This document shows, piece after piece, positions 55,500 to 63,852 of a stretch of 64,000 nucleotides of DNA (position 1 is its first letter; every line of letters begins with the position of its first letter). The notes below the pieces were generated by a model. It was not told the origin of the DNA. It worked only from the letters and a program-made list of their open reading frames with translations, and did not search any database. The DNA comes from Ruminococcus flavefaciens. Its GTDB lineage: Bacteria; Bacillota; Clostridia; Oscillospirales; Ruminococcaceae. The translations under genes and the position numbers were made by a program. The DNA is taken from the NCBI GenBank assembly GCA_023667045.1, contig JAMPAU010000002.1, positions 124,001 through 188,000 on the forward strand. The letters run 5' to 3'.

Positions 55500-56057
55500 A
55501 TGGGTACAACAGAATTGCTTTTATTATCGGTAGGTCTGGCGGCGGATGCTTTTTCGGCTTCCGTATGCGAGGGCATAAAAATGAAAAAAATAAACCGTGC
55601 AGGCATGGTGCTGACGGCTTTGTTTTTCGGTGTGTTTCAAGCGGGTATGCCACTGGTGGGGTACTTTCTTGGCAGTCGTTTTTCAGAGATAACTTCCGCA
55701 TACGACCACTGGATAGCCTTTATACTGCTCGGCATTATCGGCGGTAAAATGATATGGGAATCTTTTCACCCCGAAAAAAATGACGACAAGGCATATATTT
55801 TTAATCTGAAAGAGATTATTGTTCTTTCTGTTGCGACAAGTATTGACGCTATGGCGGTAGGTATAGTTTTTTCTGCCCAGAAAACAAGCATTCTGTTTTC
55901 TGTTTCAGTAATCGGAGCTGTTACCTTTGTGCTGTCGCTTGCCGGAGTAGTAATAGGAAATCGTTTCGGCGGAAAGTACGGCAATAAAGCGGAATTAGTC
56001 GGCGGAGCGGTTTTGGTTTTCATAGGCTTGAAACTTCTTTTGCAGGATATATTATAA
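55500..56057 (+). CDS. mntP: Manganese efflux pump MntP
   Basis: 185 aa, six membrane segments. The conserved Asp lie in GLAADAFSASVCEGI and SVATSIDAMAVGI. It exports Mn2+. The start is ATG at 55500 after GTGAGG; a TTG ten codons upstream lies in the terminator stem. No yybP-ykoY manganese riboswitch is evident. Confidence 0.92.
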   Translation: MGTTELLLLSVGLAADAFSASVCEGIKMKKINRAGMVLTALFFGVFQAGMPLVGYFLGSRFSEITSAYDHWIAFILLGIIGGKMIWESFHPEKNDDKAYIFNLKEIIVLSVATSIDAMAVGIVFSAQKTSILFSVSVIGAVTFVLSLAGVVIGNRFGGKYGNKAELVGGAVLVFIGLKLLLQDIL

Positions 56058-56060
56058 AAA

Positions 56061-56090
56061 GCTGTCTGAGGTCGTCAGACAGCCTTTTTT
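56061..56090 (+). terminator. Bidirectional terminator
   Basis: GCTGTCTGA/TCAGACAGC followed by CTTTTTT, between mntP and the convergent dockerin gene. Confidence 0.85.
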
Positions 56091-56091
56091 G

Positions 56092-57474
56092 TTATTCGTA
56101 AAGCGGAAGGTCTTCAGCGGAAAGTATATTAAGGTCTACCTGTTGTATAACGAGAGCGTCTCTTGGTGTAATGCCGTCGCCATGATTTGCAACATCACCG
56201 TTGATTTGACCCTCTTCGCTGAGTTTGTATTCATTAGGGTTTGAAAGTGCCTGCATGATAAGAACGGCGTCAGCGAGTGAAACCTTTCCGTCTGTGTTTG
56301 TATCGCCCCATAAAGTAGTAGTATCTGTAGTGGTAGTAGTCTGTGTAGTTGTTGTTTCTGTGGTGGTAGTTGTTTCAGAGGAGACAGTAGTAGTAGTTTC
56401 CGGCGGAGTGCCTTCTTCCCATACAGCGTCAAGAGCGATACCTTTTCCAGCTATTGCACCCTTAATCATGTAATTACTGCCGACGGGGTATATAGTGCCG
56501 TCCTCGTCTTTCCAACCTGCAAGGTACTTGCCGTCTTGAGTTATAGTAGCCTCCGGAGTAGTAATTTCCGTATCAGTAAGACCTTTTATTTTAATATTGT
56601 TTTTTGAGTTTTTGTCCTGCTTGAATAATACCGTGTATTCTTTCGGAGACCATACGGCAGTGAAAGTAACGTCGTGATTAGGCATAATGTAAGAGGGGGT
56701 GCTTGGTGCATATATTTGATTGTCGTCGTCGCAGAGCCAGCCGGTAATTGTAAAGCCGTTTCTTGAAAATCTGCTTGCTGACTGAAGCCCAGTATCAACG
56801 TTTTCGGGCTGAACGTATTCCATAAATGTAGCGCCTACAACACGGTCAACATCGCCGACAGTATATGTAATTTTGTATCGTTTGTTCCAGTGTGGAGTAA
56901 GAGTAACGTCATGCTCCGGCATAATGAATTTTTCTTGACCTCTGAAAACATTTCCGTCAAATTCCCAGCCAAACTGCACATAATCGTCTTGAGCGTAACT
57001 CATAAGCGACACTTCAAAAATCTGTCCGGCATAGCGTTTTTTGTTCGGAAGTTCTTGATAGGTATCAATAACTTCGCCGTTTATTTCCACATAGTAGCTG
57101 ACTGTGTATTCTGTTTCCTGGTCTTTTGCACTCCATATAGGTTTAAGAGTGACATCATTTCCGTCGGGAGAGCGGAAAGCGTCGCCGTACGTATAGGCAT
57201 GAAGACCGTCGTAAGTCCAGCCTGTGAAATTATATCCGTCACGTGTAGGGAATGCCTCCGGAATAACAATCGGAAGATTAGGGTCTGTTTTTACAGGCTC
57301 GACAAGTTCTTTGTATTCGTCTTTTAGTGCTACTCCGTCTTCAGAGCAGTCAAAAGATATAGTTATTTCGCTTATTTCTTCGGTATCTTCTGCCGATACC
57401 GGAACTGCTGTACTGCAAAGTGCAAGTAAGCACACTGAAGTAACGGCGGTAAGTTTGTTAAGTAAAGTTTTCAT
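56092..57474 (-). CDS. Dockerin protein with InlB B-repeat domains
   Basis: 460 aa. Signal peptide ending PVSAED (about 29). Four or five InlB B-repeat-type units (TRDGYNFTGWTYDG, DDYVQFGWEFDG, SRNGFTITGWLCDD, DGKYLAGWKDEDG), a Thr-rich linker (about 355-385), then a type I dockerin at the C-terminus (LWGDTNTDGKVSLADAVLIMQAL and NGDGITPRDALVIQQ). No catalytic domain. Probably docks to a cellulosome-like scaffold or surface cohesin and binds a partner or glycan. Confidence 0.9.
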   Translation of the reverse strand: MKTLLNKLTAVTSVCLLALCSTAVPVSAEDTEEISEITISFDCSEDGVALKDEYKELVEPVKTDPNLPIVIPEAFPTRDGYNFTGWTYDGLHAYTYGDAFRSPDGNDVTLKPIWSAKDQETEYTVSYYVEINGEVIDTYQELPNKKRYAGQIFEVSLMSYAQDDYVQFGWEFDGNVFRGQEKFIMPEHDVTLTPHWNKRYKITYTVGDVDRVVGATFMEYVQPENVDTGLQSASRFSRNGFTITGWLCDDDNQIYAPSTPSYIMPNHDVTFTAVWSPKEYTVLFKQDKNSKNNIKIKGLTDTEITTPEATITQDGKYLAGWKDEDGTIYPVGSNYMIKGAIAGKGIALDAVWEEGTPPETTTTVSSETTTTTETTTTQTTTTTDTTTLWGDTNTDGKVSLADAVLIMQALSNPNEYKLSEEGQINGDVANHGDGITPRDALVIQQVDLNILSAEDLPLYE

Positions 57475-57483
57475 GTTTCCTCC

Positions 57484-57660
57484 TTATTTGAAACGGTTTT
57501 GCTCCGGACTGTATGCATAGCCAATCAGCGACAGCTTTTTTTCAAGTTTTTCCTGCTGAATGTCAAGGCTTTTGCATAGTTCGTCAAGAGAATCATATTC
57601 ATCTCTCAGCATAGTATTTACATAGCTAAGTAAGATTGCGGGGTCTTTTGGAATATTCAT
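57484..57660 (-). CDS. DUF4250 protein
   Basis: 58 aa from ATG at 57660, seven bases after AGGAG. MNIPKDPAILLSYVNTMLRDEYDSLDELCKSLD is the DUF4250 pattern. Function unknown. It lies nine bases before the dockerin gene on the same strand. Confidence 0.85.
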   Translation of the reverse strand: MNIPKDPAILLSYVNTMLRDEYDSLDELCKSLDIQQEKLEKKLSLIGYAYSPEQNRFK

Positions 57661-57773
57661 AAAAAGTCTCCTGTCAGAATAATCTATAGAATAACTATAC
57701 AATAATTAATAGATTTTGTCAATAAGATATGGAAAATATGAAATGTGAATTTTTAGTTAATTTGTAAATATAT

Positions 57774-58331
57774 TTATATGTCGTCCATTTTGCCGGAGGA
57801 ATTATTGTATCTGTCTATATAGTGCTGATACGGATTGTTTTTTTTGTATTCTTCAAGCTTGTTTTTGTTTTCCTCAAAACGCACATTGAAATACGGAAAA
57901 CCCTCTTGTTGTTCAAGCCAGCGGTAGTTTCTGTGCGTGACCGTGAGAATAAGCGACGAGGCAATAGCTATGACCATATGTATAGGACCCATAGAATCGA
58001 GCGTTATTATATTGAGGAAATACATATCACTGAAACAGTTTACAAGCACAAGAATCACAGCCGGAAGCAACGGCAGATAAGTGAATTTTGTTTCTTTTTT
58101 ATATATACTGAGCAGTCCGGTGGCGAAAAGTGCAAGCAGTAAAATAAATGTCATGACAAAGCCAATTACATTACTGTTTACTGTAGCAAGTGAAAGAATT
58201 CCGTATATAAGCGTAATGACAGCAAGCGGTACGCACAGTAAAAAATATATCCAGAATATAATATTGTATATTCTACGGCATTTTTTCAGCATGGCAAGAT
58301 TTTTTGCGTAATTATTTTTCATATCAGTCAC
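57774..58331 (-). CDS. Four-helix membrane protein, unknown
   Basis: 185 aa, four membrane segments (about 22-150) followed by a charged C-terminal cytoplasmic tail of about 45 residues. No family recognised. The start at 58331 (GTG) or the ATG at 58322 lacks a clean ribosome site. Confidence 0.7.
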   Translation of the reverse strand: MTDMKNNYAKNLAMLKKCRRIYNIIFWIYFLLCVPLAVITLIYGILSLATVNSNVIGFVMTFILLLALFATGLLSIYKKETKFTYLPLLPAVILVLVNCFSDMYFLNIITLDSMGPIHMVIAIASSLILTVTHRNYRWLEQQEGFPYFNVRFEENKNKLEEYKKNNPYQHYIDRYNNSSGKMDDI

Positions 58332-58354
58332 ATTCTTTCACAATAATGAATATA

Positions 58355-58849
58355 CTATTTAAGAGGGGCGACTTCAGCGATATTCATGACCACTCCCGAC
58401 ACTGATATATCTATGTGACCAAATGATGGGGCTTTTCCGTCACGTGGACATGAAGCACTTCCCGGATTCATGATATACAGACCGTCTTCATATGACATGA
58501 AGCGTGAATGGGTGTGACCGTAAAGAGCTATATTACAGCCGTTTTGTATTGCGGTTTTTTTCAGTGGTTCGAGAGAGCTTTTCACATTATAGTGGTGACC
58601 GTGAGTGATAAAGATATTGCAGTATGCTGCCGGAAGTATAAAGCTGTCGTGGCTGAGACTGTTGTAATCGCAGTTTCCGGCGACATGAATAATTTTTCGT
58701 GCAAAAGCAGGATTTGATGTTATAAACTGGTCGAGTTCACGCTCACCGTCGCCGAGATGTATGAACCAGTCAGCGTCTGCATTGCGGAAAAAGACAGTCT
58801 CAATAGCGTCATATTTTCCGTGAGTATCTGAGATTACTATTATTCGCAT
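58355..58849 (-). CDS. YfcE-like metallophosphoesterase
   Basis: 164 aa. All metal ligands are seen: VISDTHGKYD, HLGDGERELD, VAGNCDY, FITHGHHYN and LYGHTHSRF. MJ0936/YfcE class phosphodiesterase. ATG at 58849, and GGGGGTTTTTAC before it. In many Firmicutes it sits beside an RdgB-type gene, not seen here. Confidence 0.9.
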   Translation of the reverse strand: MRIIVISDTHGKYDAIETVFFRNADADWFIHLGDGERELDQFITSNPAFARKIIHVAGNCDYNSLSHDSFILPAAYCNIFITHGHHYNVKSSLEPLKKTAIQNGCNIALYGHTHSRFMSYEDGLYIMNPGSASCPRDGKAPSFGHIDISVSGVVMNIAEVAPLK

Positions 58850-58938
58850 AGTAAAAACCCCCTTGATATATTGTTATTTTATTATAACATACAAAATTAG
58901 GAATTGCAAGCCAATAAAATGAATTTCCGGAGGTAATT

Positions 58939-59187
58939 ATGAATACTAATAATATTGACCCGAAAAAAATCAACGGACTTCTTGAAGCAGTAAGCAAAAA
59001 GATAGGCGTTGCTCCCGAAAAACTCAAAAAGGAACTGGAGGCAGGAAAATTTGACAGTGCTATTTCTGCCATGAATCAAAGCGACGCAATGAAATTTCAG
59101 CAGGCAGTGAATAACCCTAAGCTCGTTGAAAAAATGATGAGTACGCCACAGGCTAAGGCTCTCTATAAAAAGCTTTCGGGAGAATAA
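58939..59187 (+). CDS. Small hypothetical protein, first gene of BofA-like cluster
   Basis: 82 aa, soluble and helical, starting MNTNNIDPKKINGLLEAVSKK. Excellent GGAGG site. First of four short genes with 15-20 base gaps. Family not recognised, but the cluster with coil-like and BofA-like proteins is probably co-transcribed. Confidence 0.75.
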   Translation: MNTNNIDPKKINGLLEAVSKKIGVAPEKLKKELEAGKFDSAISAMNQSDAMKFQQAVNNPKLVEKMMSTPQAKALYKKLSGE

Positions 59188-59202
59188 AGCAGGTGATTTT
59201 AT

Positions 59203-59556
59203 TTGGACGATACAATGGAAAAAATAGGGAAGATTCTTTCAGACGAGGAGAGCATGAAACAGCTTTCAGAGCTTGCACAGATACTTATGAACGAAAATAA
59301 ACCGTCTGAAAATATTCCGGAAGAAAATAACTGTGATGAGAGTGTTAACATTCCGGACGTTGCAAAGATAATGAAACTTACTGAACTAATGGGGACTTTC
59401 TCACAGAGCGACAGAAACACTGAACTTCTGCTCGCTCTGAAACCTCATCTCAGAGAAGAACGCCGGCAGAAAGTTGACAAGGCTGTAAAAATGCTTAAAC
59501 TTTTGGCTGTCTGGAATGTCGCAAAGGAAAGCGGACTGCTTAATGATATTCTGTAA
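59203..59556 (+). CDS. Hypothetical protein of BofA-like cluster
   Basis: 117 aa, helical and acidic; TTG start at 59203 with AGGTG upstream (an ATG four codons later is possible). LMGTFSQSDRNTELLLALKPHLREERRQKVDKAVKMLKLL resembles a helical segment also found in small clostridial spore-associated proteins. Function unknown. Confidence 0.7.
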   Translation: MDDTMEKIGKILSDEESMKQLSELAQILMNENKPSENIPEENNCDESVNIPDVAKIMKLTELMGTFSQSDRNTELLLALKPHLREERRQKVDKAVKMLKLLAVWNVAKESGLLNDIL

Positions 59557-59576
59557 CAGAACGGGGGTGGCTGGTT

Positions 59577-59831
59577 ATGTCAGTATACAGCAATTCAGAA
59601 TCATACAGCGGAGGGCGTTTCGGAAAAAATGCAGATATTCCGCCCTCATTGGACAATATCAGTACACCTCGCCCGTCTGACAGCGGAATGTCGCTTAATA
59701 ATATAATTGAAAGTATCATGGGGAAAAGTCCGGACAGTGATAAGCTTCTGATACTTGCACTTATGTTTATGCTGATAAAAGAGGGTGCAGATATGAAACT
59801 CATTCTTGCTTTGGGCTACATACTGCTGTGA
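59577..59831 (+). CDS. Hypothetical protein of BofA-like cluster
   Basis: 84 aa, Ser/Gly-rich N-terminus, then a C-terminal amphipathic to hydrophobic region (LLILALMFMLIKEGADMKLILALGYIL). Possibly membrane-associated. GGGGGTGG upstream. Function unknown. Confidence 0.7.
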   Translation: MSVYSNSESYSGGRFGKNADIPPSLDNISTPRPSDSGMSLNNIIESIMGKSPDSDKLLILALMFMLIKEGADMKLILALGYILL

Positions 59832-59845
59832 AAGAGGTTTTTTAA

Positions 59846-60100
59846 ATGAATACGGATTTGGTTTTTGGAGCTGTATGTACTGTTGTAGTACTTACAATGC
59901 TTATCTACTATATGAGACGTGAAAGGAAGATACTTTCATTTGTTTTCGGAGCATTCACAGGCATGACGGCACTTTTTATACTGAACAGATACGGCGGTGC
60001 TATAGGTGCGGAAATTCCGCTTAATATATTCAATGTGGGCGGAAGTGCAGTACTTGGAGTGCCTTTTGTGGCTGGACTTGTTGTATTGAAGTATCTGTGA
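59846..60100 (+). CDS. BofA-like membrane protein
   Basis: 84 aa, two or three membrane segments. The RYGGAIGAEIPLNIFNVGGSAVLGVPFVAGLVVLKYL end is the BofA (pro-sigma-K processing inhibitor) signature. In Bacillus BofA holds SpoIVFB inactive. No sigK or spoIVFB gene is in the window, so the role here is inferred from family only. Confidence 0.85.
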   Translation: MNTDLVFGAVCTVVVLTMLIYYMRRERKILSFVFGAFTGMTALFILNRYGGAIGAEIPLNIFNVGGSAVLGVPFVAGLVVLKYL

Positions 60101-60129
60101 AAATATTACAGTTTTTTGTATGTAAATAC

Positions 60130-60158
60130 TTGAATTTCTGTCGCAGATATGTTAAAAT
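60130..60158 (+). promoter_or_regulatory. Promoter of the pyrimidine phosphorylase
   Basis: TTGAAT at 60130, 17 bases, TAAAAT at 60153-60158, 20 bases before the start codon. Confidence 0.6.
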
Positions 60159-60178
60159 ATATACAGGAGGTGGAACTG

Positions 60179-61441
60179 ATGAATATTATTGATATTATCA
60201 ACAAAACTAAAAATCACACTGAACTTTCTGAAAACGAAATAAAATGGCTTGTGGAAAATTATACGTCCGGAGCAGTACCCGACTATCAAATGTCGGCATG
60301 GCTTATGGCGGTATGTCTCAGCGGTCTGACAGAGCGTGAAATTCTCTCGCTTACCCTCGCAATGCGTGATAGCGGTGATATACTCGATTTAAGCGGTATC
60401 GACGGCGTGACAGTTGACAAGCACAGCACCGGCGGAGTAGGTGACAAGACAAGTCTGATAATAGCACCTGTTGTAGCTTCCTGTGGTGTGTATGTCCCAA
60501 AAATGTCCGGCAGAGGTCTTGGTCATACAGGCGGTACTATTGACAAGCTCGAAAGTATTTCCGGCTACAGAACTGAGCTGGCATTTGATGAATTTGAAAG
60601 AATCGTGAAACGGACAGGCTTTTCAATAATATCTCAGAGCGGTAATCTCTGTCCGGCAGACAAGAAGATATATTCACTCAGAAATGCCACAGCCACAGTA
60701 GACAGCATACCGCTGATATGTGCAAGCATTATGAGCAAGAAACTTGCACTTAATGCAGACTGCATTCTTCTGGACGTGAAATACGGTTCGGGGGCATTCA
60801 TGAAGTCTTATTCAGAGGCACGTAAGCTTGCGGACTTAATGGAGAGTATCGGGCAGAAATCCGGAAAGAAATGCCGTGCTTTAGTCACTGATATGGGCAG
60901 TCCGCTGGGAAATAATATCGGCAATGCACTGGAAGTAAAAGAGGCAGTTGAAATATTGCAGGGAAAATATAAGGGCAGACTGTATGATTTATGCATGGAA
61001 CTTAGTGCGGAAATGCTCGCTCTTGCCGGAAAGGGTACGCATGAAGAATGCTATGAAATGTCTGAAAAGGCTGTGTCTTCCGGAAAGGCTCTTGAAACTC
61101 TCAGAGAAACTATAAGACTGCACGGCGGTGACTGCCGTATATGCGACGATATTTCACTTCTGCCGTCTGCTAAATATAAATATGAAGTCCGTGCTGTGCG
61201 TGATATGAAGATAACAGGTATAGACAGTCAGGAGATAGGCATGACTTCGCTTATTCTCGGAGCAGGCAGGATTTCAAAAGATGATGTCATTGATATGTCG
61301 GCAGGTATTGTGATGAACTGCACGGCAGGCGACTGCATTTCTGTTGACGATACTATAATGACGCTTTATTCCTCGACTGTAAGCGATTTTTCAGAAGCGT
61401 CTTTCCGTGCCGTAAATTCACTGAAATTTCACGGAATTTAA
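60179..61441 (+). CDS. pdp: Pyrimidine-nucleoside phosphorylase
   Basis: 420 aa, family of thymidine/pyrimidine nucleoside phosphorylases. The KHSTGGVGDKTSLI and SGRGLGHTGGTIDKLES signatures are complete, and the C-terminal domain ends in a beta-barrel-like part. It splits uridine or thymidine with phosphate. The ATG at 60179 follows AGGAGG; an upstream ATG at 60149 is between promoter and site. The exact pyrimidine preference is not readable. Confidence 0.93.
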   Translation: MNIIDIINKTKNHTELSENEIKWLVENYTSGAVPDYQMSAWLMAVCLSGLTEREILSLTLAMRDSGDILDLSGIDGVTVDKHSTGGVGDKTSLIIAPVVASCGVYVPKMSGRGLGHTGGTIDKLESISGYRTELAFDEFERIVKRTGFSIISQSGNLCPADKKIYSLRNATATVDSIPLICASIMSKKLALNADCILLDVKYGSGAFMKSYSEARKLADLMESIGQKSGKKCRALVTDMGSPLGNNIGNALEVKEAVEILQGKYKGRLYDLCMELSAEMLALAGKGTHEECYEMSEKAVSSGKALETLRETIRLHGGDCRICDDISLLPSAKYKYEVRAVRDMKITGIDSQEIGMTSLILGAGRISKDDVIDMSAGIVMNCTAGDCISVDDTIMTLYSSTVSDFSEASFRAVNSLKFHGI

Positions 61442-61453
61442 ATCATTTCCCTA

Positions 61454-61482
61454 TTGACTATTCGGGAAATATATGCTAATAT
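61454..61482 (+). promoter_or_regulatory. Promoter of the zinc-ribbon protein
   Basis: TTGACT at 61454, 17 bases, TAATAT at 61477-61482. Confidence 0.6.
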
Positions 61483-61515
61483 ATATTTATTATCTATTTT
61501 TAGGAGGTACTTATT

Positions 61516-62043
61516 ATGGGTTTTCTGGACTCAATGAAAGATTTCGCCGGAAAAGTCGGCAATACCGTTGAAAAAGGTGCTAAGAGCGTTTCAGACAGCT
61601 CTAAGAAAATGGCTGAAAAGTCAAGGCTTAAAAAAGAAATCTCTCAGCTTGAAACTGAGGTGAACTCTGCATATATCAGCATAGGAAAGGTGTATTTCGA
61701 CAGAATCTCTGCTAATCCCGACCCCGAATGCGAAAATGCAGTTGAAACAATAACTACTAAGGGCGAAAGAATCGAACAGCTCCGCAAGGTTCTCAGCAGT
61801 CTTGAAGATAAAATACCATGCCCAAGCTGTGGTGCGGATATTTTAAAGGGTCAGAAATTCTGCGACAAGTGCGGTGCAAAAATCGAGGTAGATGTTGCAG
61901 TAGAAAAAGCAGAGCCTGTTATTATTGAGCCGGTAGCAGAGCCAGTGGCAGAACAGCAGTCAGATAAGAAAATATGCTCTGAATGCGGTACTCCTGCCGA
62001 CGCTGACCAGTTATTCTGCCAGCAGTGCGGTAAGAAATTCTAA
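61516..62043 (+). CDS. Coiled-coil protein with two zinc ribbons
   Basis: 175 aa. N-terminal amphipathic helical region (FLDSMKDFAGKVGNTVEKGAK), a coiled coil (about 30-95), then two zinc ribbons: CPSCGADILKGQKFCDKCG (about 98) and CSECGTPADADQLFCQQCG (about 154), joined by a Glu/Pro/Ala linker. Function unknown; soluble. AGGAGG upstream. Confidence 0.85.
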   Translation: MGFLDSMKDFAGKVGNTVEKGAKSVSDSSKKMAEKSRLKKEISQLETEVNSAYISIGKVYFDRISANPDPECENAVETITTKGERIEQLRKVLSSLEDKIPCPSCGADILKGQKFCDKCGAKIEVDVAVEKAEPVIIEPVAEPVAEQQSDKKICSECGTPADADQLFCQQCGKKF

Positions 62044-62052
62044 TCTAAAAAT

Positions 62053-62085
62053 ACTGTCGGGTTGACAAATCCGGCAGTTTTTTTG
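62053..62085 (+). terminator. Terminator of the zinc-ribbon gene
   Basis: ACTGTCGG/CCGGCAGT stem followed by TTTTTTTG. Confidence 0.8.
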
Positions 62086-62182
62086 TTTTGGGTATTTACT
62101 TTTTAATGATTTTGTGGTAAAATAACTTTATCACTTTGATACTTTTATCTATTAAAGTTACTCGGAAAGGAATTTTTTTATA

Positions 62183-63817
62183 ATGCCAATTACAGATTTA
62201 CTTAAAAGAAATGCTGAACTCTATGGCAATGATGTTGCACTTGTTGAAGTCAACCCTACTATCACTGAGGTAAGGCGTGTGACATGGAAAGAATACGAAC
62301 TTATCGAACCAAGTCCGCTCAGTCATTACAGACGTGAAATTACATGGAAAGTCTTTGACGAAAAGGCTAACCGTTTTGCAAATCTCCTCATTGAAAGAGG
62401 TGTACGCAAGGGCGACAAGGTTGGCATACTCCTCATGAACTGCCTTGAATGGTTGCCGATATATTTCGGAATCCTTAAAACAGGTGCTTTGGCTGTACCG
62501 CTTAACTTTCGCTATACTGCCGACGAAATAAAGTACTGTCTTGACCTCGCTGAAGTGGACGTGCTTATGTTTGGTGTGGAGTTTATCGGACGTGTTGAGG
62601 AAATCGCTGAGGAAATAAGCCGTAACAGACTGCTTTTTTATGTGGGTGAGGGCTGTCCGTCTTTTGCTGAGCATTATGACAGTCTCACCGCTAACTGCCA
62701 CAGTTCTGCACCCGATATTGAAATCAAGGATTCGGACTATTCCGCTATTTATTTTTCGTCCGGTACTACTGGTTTTCCGAAAGCCATTCTGCACAATCAT
62801 GAAAGCCTTATGCACTCTGCAAAGGTAGAGCAGAATCATCACGGACAGACAAAAGACGACGTTTTTCTTTGTATACCGCCCCTTTACCATACCGGAGCTA
62901 AAATGCACTGGTTTGGCAGTCTGTACACCGGCGGAAAGGCTGTACTCCTTAAAGGCGTAAAGCCCGATACTATTCTTAGGACAGTTTCAGAGGAAGGCTG
63001 TACTATCGTGTGGCTTTTAGTTCCTTGGGCTCAGGATATTCTTGACGCTGTGGACAGGGGAGATGTAAAGATTGATGATTACACTCTCGACCAGTGGAGA
63101 CTTATGCATATAGGCGCTCAGCCTGTACCGCCGTCGCTGATAGCCCGCTGGAAAAAGCTTTTCCCGAATCATAAGTATGATACTAACTATGGTCTCAGCG
63201 AATCCATAGGTCCGGGTTGTGTGCATCTTGGCGTTGAGAATATACACAAGGTCGGAGCTATCGGCAAGGCTGGCTATGGCTGGGAAGTAAAGATAGTTGA
63301 CGAAAACGGCACTACCGTCAAGCGTGGCGAGGTAGGCGAACTATGCGTTAAGGGAGCAGGTCTCATGACTTGCTACTACCGTGACGAAAAGGCTACCGCT
63401 GAAACTCTCCGTGACGGCTGGCTCTTTACCGGAGATATGGCACAGGAAGATGAAGACGGTTTTATTTATCTCGTTGACCGCAAGAAAGATGTTATCATCA
63501 GTGGCGGTGAAAATCTCTATCCGGTGCAGATTGAGGACTTTTTAAGAAGTCACCCTGCCGTAAAGGACGTGGCTGTTATAGGTCTGCCGGATAAGAGACT
63601 GGGCGAAATTGCAACCGCTGTCATCTCTGTCAAGTCCGGCTGTGAATGCTCAGAAGATGATATTAATGCATTCTGTCAGAAACTCCCACGCTACAAGAGA
63701 CCCCATAAGATTATATTTGCGGAAGTGCCACGTAATCCTACCGGAAAGATAGAAAAGCCGAAACTCCGTGAGACCTACTGCAAAGAAGGACTTGTTGCTT
63801 CTCAGATAAAAAGCTGA
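62183..63817 (+). CDS. AMP-dependent acyl-CoA synthetase/ligase
   Basis: 544 aa of the ANL adenylating family. IYFSSGTTGFPKAI (about 190), the YGLSES motif (about 333), DGWLFTGDMA (about 411), RKKDVIISGGENLYP and the catalytic Lys in NPTGKIEKPKL (about 527). Acts on a carboxylic acid, probably a fatty or aromatic acid; substrate not readable. GAAAGGAA precedes the ATG. Single gene. Confidence 0.92.
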   Translation: MPITDLLKRNAELYGNDVALVEVNPTITEVRRVTWKEYELIEPSPLSHYRREITWKVFDEKANRFANLLIERGVRKGDKVGILLMNCLEWLPIYFGILKTGALAVPLNFRYTADEIKYCLDLAEVDVLMFGVEFIGRVEEIAEEISRNRLLFYVGEGCPSFAEHYDSLTANCHSSAPDIEIKDSDYSAIYFSSGTTGFPKAILHNHESLMHSAKVEQNHHGQTKDDVFLCIPPLYHTGAKMHWFGSLYTGGKAVLLKGVKPDTILRTVSEEGCTIVWLLVPWAQDILDAVDRGDVKIDDYTLDQWRLMHIGAQPVPPSLIARWKKLFPNHKYDTNYGLSESIGPGCVHLGVENIHKVGAIGKAGYGWEVKIVDENGTTVKRGEVGELCVKGAGLMTCYYRDEKATAETLRDGWLFTGDMAQEDEDGFIYLVDRKKDVIISGGENLYPVQIEDFLRSHPAVKDVAVIGLPDKRLGEIATAVISVKSGCECSEDDINAFCQKLPRYKRPHKIIFAEVPRNPTGKIEKPKLRETYCKEGLVASQIKS

Positions 63818-63819
63818 AT

Positions 63820-63851
63820 AAAAAAGACCGTCCATGACAGACGGCGAAAAA
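63820..63851 (-). terminator. Bidirectional terminator
   Basis: ACCGTC (63827) pairs with GACGGC (63840); A runs on both sides serve both convergent genes. Confidence 0.7.
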
Positions 63852-63852
63852 A

